Below are positions 62,715 to 64,000 of a DNA stretch of 64,000 bases, in pieces. The stretch comes from JAJDZL01 sp965220665 (lineage in GTDB: Bacteria; Pseudomonadota; Gammaproteobacteria; Arenicellales; JAJDZL01), in the NCBI GenBank assembly GCA_965220665.1, contig CBDCQQ010000005.1, positions 1,302,001-1,366,000 on the forward strand, given 5' to 3'. A program made the position numbers and the translations under genes. Each line of letters starts with the position of its first letter. Positions within the stretch are counted from its first letter, which is position 1. The notes under the pieces were generated by a model. It did no database searches, was not told the DNA's origin, and worked only from the letters and a program-made list of their open reading frames with translations.

Positions 62715-63530
62715 ATGGGCGAAAATCTTGATTTCAACTTTTCCGCTAACACTGTCATTGTGGTCGGTGGTACCAGTGGCATCAACCTCGGTGTAGCCAA
62801 AAACTTTGCCAATGCGGGTGCAAGACTCGGGGTTATCAGTCGTTCACCAGAGAAAGTTGAATCTGCCGTCGAGTTTTTGGGTCAGTCAGGCGGCGAGGTT
62901 CTCGGGTTTAACGCGGATGTCCGAAATTATGATCAGATAACTGAAGGCCTTGTGCATTTTGCACATGAGTTTGGAGAATTTGACGTTTTAGTGTCCGGTG
63001 CTGCCGGAAATTTCCCTGCCCGGGCGAATGATATGTCACCAAACGGATTTGCCGCAGTAGTCAATATTGATTTGCTCGGTACATTTCACGTATTGAAAGC
63101 AGCCTACCCTCATTTGAAAAAACCCGGAGGTTCAATAATTAATATTTCGGCACCGCAGGCTTTCATCCCGATGATTCTGCAATCGCACGTTTGTGCCGCG
63201 AAGGCTGGTGTCGATATGATTACTCGGACTTTCGCCATGGAATGGGGTGGTGAAGGCATTCGCGTCAATTCAATCGTACCAGGTCCAATACAGGATACTG
63301 AAGGAATGAAACGATTGGCGCCCACTCCAGAGCTGCTGAATTCAGTTGTCGAGTCTGTACCACTAAAACGACTCGGACAATCTTCGGATATTGGAAGGAT
63401 GGCGATGTTTCTGGCATCACCGTTGGCAGATTATGTGACAGGTACCGTTATACCTGTCGATGGGGGTTGGTCATTGGGAGGTGTGTCAGGTTTAATGGAC
63501 GAGTTGTCAAAGGAAATGGATAATCACTGA
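62715..63530 (+). CDS. Short-chain dehydrogenase, 2,4-dienoyl-CoA reductase-like
   Basis: This 271-residue SDR has the NADP motif VVGGTSGINLGVAKNFA, NADV, GAAGNFPARANDMSPNGF and INISAPQAF. The usual YxxxK reads VCAAK: the catalytic Tyr is absent, as in bacterial and peroxisomal 2,4-dienoyl-CoA reductases (DECR), with which GAAGNF and DLLGTFHVLKAAYP also agree. A reductase in unsaturated fatty-acid beta-oxidation is inferred. An acyl-CoA synthetase gene converges just downstream. Confidence 0.85.
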   Translation: MGENLDFNFSANTVIVVGGTSGINLGVAKNFANAGARLGVISRSPEKVESAVEFLGQSGGEVLGFNADVRNYDQITEGLVHFAHEFGEFDVLVSGAAGNFPARANDMSPNGFAAVVNIDLLGTFHVLKAAYPHLKKPGGSIINISAPQAFIPMILQSHVCAAKAGVDMITRTFAMEWGGEGIRVNSIVPGPIQDTEGMKRLAPTPELLNSVVESVPLKRLGQSSDIGRMAMFLASPLADYVTGTVIPVDGGWSLGGVSGLMDELSKEMDNH

Positions 63531-63533
63531 AAT

Positions 63534-64000
63534 TCAGACCCCTTCATCAGAAAAGATTGAACGGTATGATTCTCTCAGTCGATTCTTTTCAATTTTCCCC
63601 ATCGCGTTTCTCGGAAACTCATCGACAAATACAATTTGCCGAGGAATCTTGAACGCAGATAGGTTTTTTTCAAGCGACTCACTAATTTGTAATTCGCTCA
63701 AACTACCCGACTTTCGAATAACTGCAGCGACAACTCCTTCCCCCAGATCTGGGTGAGGCACTCCGAACACCGCCGAGTCGCTAATCAATGGAATTTGATT
63801 GATTTGGAATTCTATTTCACTGGGATAAATGTTAAAACCTGCGGAAATGATCAGATCTTTTTCCCTCCCGACAATGGCAATCACACCTTCTTCATCAATT
63901 TTTGCCACATCGCCAGTGATGAAGTAGCCATCTTTGCGAAACGTCGATTTTGTATCATCTGGATTGCGCCAATATCCCCTGAATACATTAGGGCCCTTTA
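63534..64000 (-). CDS. Acyl-CoA synthetase (AMP-binding), C-terminal part only
   Basis: The reverse strand enters the window in frame with KGPNVFRGYWRNPDDT, then FRKDGYFITGDVAKIDEEG. GREKDLIISAGFNIYPSEIE and the final NAMGKIEKNRLRE carry the hinge and the catalytic Lys of adenylate-forming ligases. It resembles malonyl-CoA synthetase (MatB) and short-chain acyl-CoA ligases. The N-terminal 350 or so residues lie beyond base 64000. Confidence 0.88.
   Translation of the reverse strand, partial: KGPNVFRGYWRNPDDTKSTFRKDGYFITGDVAKIDEEGVIAIVGREKDLIISAGFNIYPSEIEFQINQIPLISDSAVFGVPHPDLGEGVVAAVIRKSGSLSELQISESLEKNLSAFKIPRQIVFVDEFPRNAMGKIEKNRLRESYRSIFSDEGV

Overview
The window looks like a chromosome segment from a free-living, probably aquatic Gammaproteobacterium. 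The lineage call is an inference. It rests on gene clusters and orders common in that class: rplM-rpsI, rpmB-rpmG next to coaBC-dut, a Pro/Arg/His tRNA cluster, MsbA, EnvC, Lgt, TrmL and HemJ. No rRNA operon, CRISPR array, prophage or replication origin was seen.

Layout. 0-0.65 kb: ribosomal proteins S9 (partial) and L13. 0.8-1.8 kb: a solitary adenine DNA methyltransferase behind an inverted repeat. 2.1-17.6 kb: housekeeping genes (msbA, a TVP38/disulfide-oxidoreductase fusion, a repeat-rich coiled-coil OmpA-type protein, a DNA glycosylase, NADP isocitrate dehydrogenase, gamma-glutamyltransferase plus an MFS carrier, a YyaL protein, lgt and a YbaK-like deacylase). 17.6-28.6 kb: an accessory block. 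Here one insertion sequence splits an enoyl-CoA hydratase gene and a second splits a DUF4143 ATPase gene. The ATPase gene is the first of a two-gene operon whose second gene encodes a 1407-residue NACHT-type NTPase with a C-terminal nuclease-like domain, a candidate defence protein. 29-47.5 kb: amino-acid and cofactor metabolism (asparaginase, agmatinase-like ureohydrolase, threonine aldolase, YbdK ligase, MetA, MttB-like methyltransferase, threonine dehydratase) mixed with envelope and translation genes (EnvC, rhodanese, glyoxalase, TrmL, HemJ, IF-1, L28, L33, CoaBC, Dut, Grx). 47.6-48.1 kb: three tRNA genes. The middle one, tRNA-Arg(UCU), is interrupted in its anticodon loop by a 211-nt group I intron with an Azoarcus-like core. 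48.4-53 kb: a flavin monooxygenase gene, then a junkyard of a deleted DUF4143 gene, inverted IS21 fragments and a G+C-rich luciferase-type monooxygenase/flavin reductase operon with a beheaded hydrolase gene, probably imported. 53.2-64 kb: an exported truncated globin, a cytochrome c, HtpG, a lone molybdenum hydroxylase large subunit with an FAH-family enzyme, PdxJ, a TauD-type dioxygenase, a DECR-like SDR and a partial acyl-CoA synthetase.

Main points. (1) The group I intron in tRNA-Arg(UCU). (2) The NACHT-nuclease operon, whose first gene is broken by an IS but reads in frame once the IS and one target-site copy are removed. (3) Three separate DUF4143 ATPase loci, each preceded by a different symmetrical or repeated DNA element. 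(4) Two IS insertions with clear target duplications. (5) Nine 84-bp, four-heptad repeats in the OmpA-type protein. All functional statements come from motifs read by eye; no database search was run.
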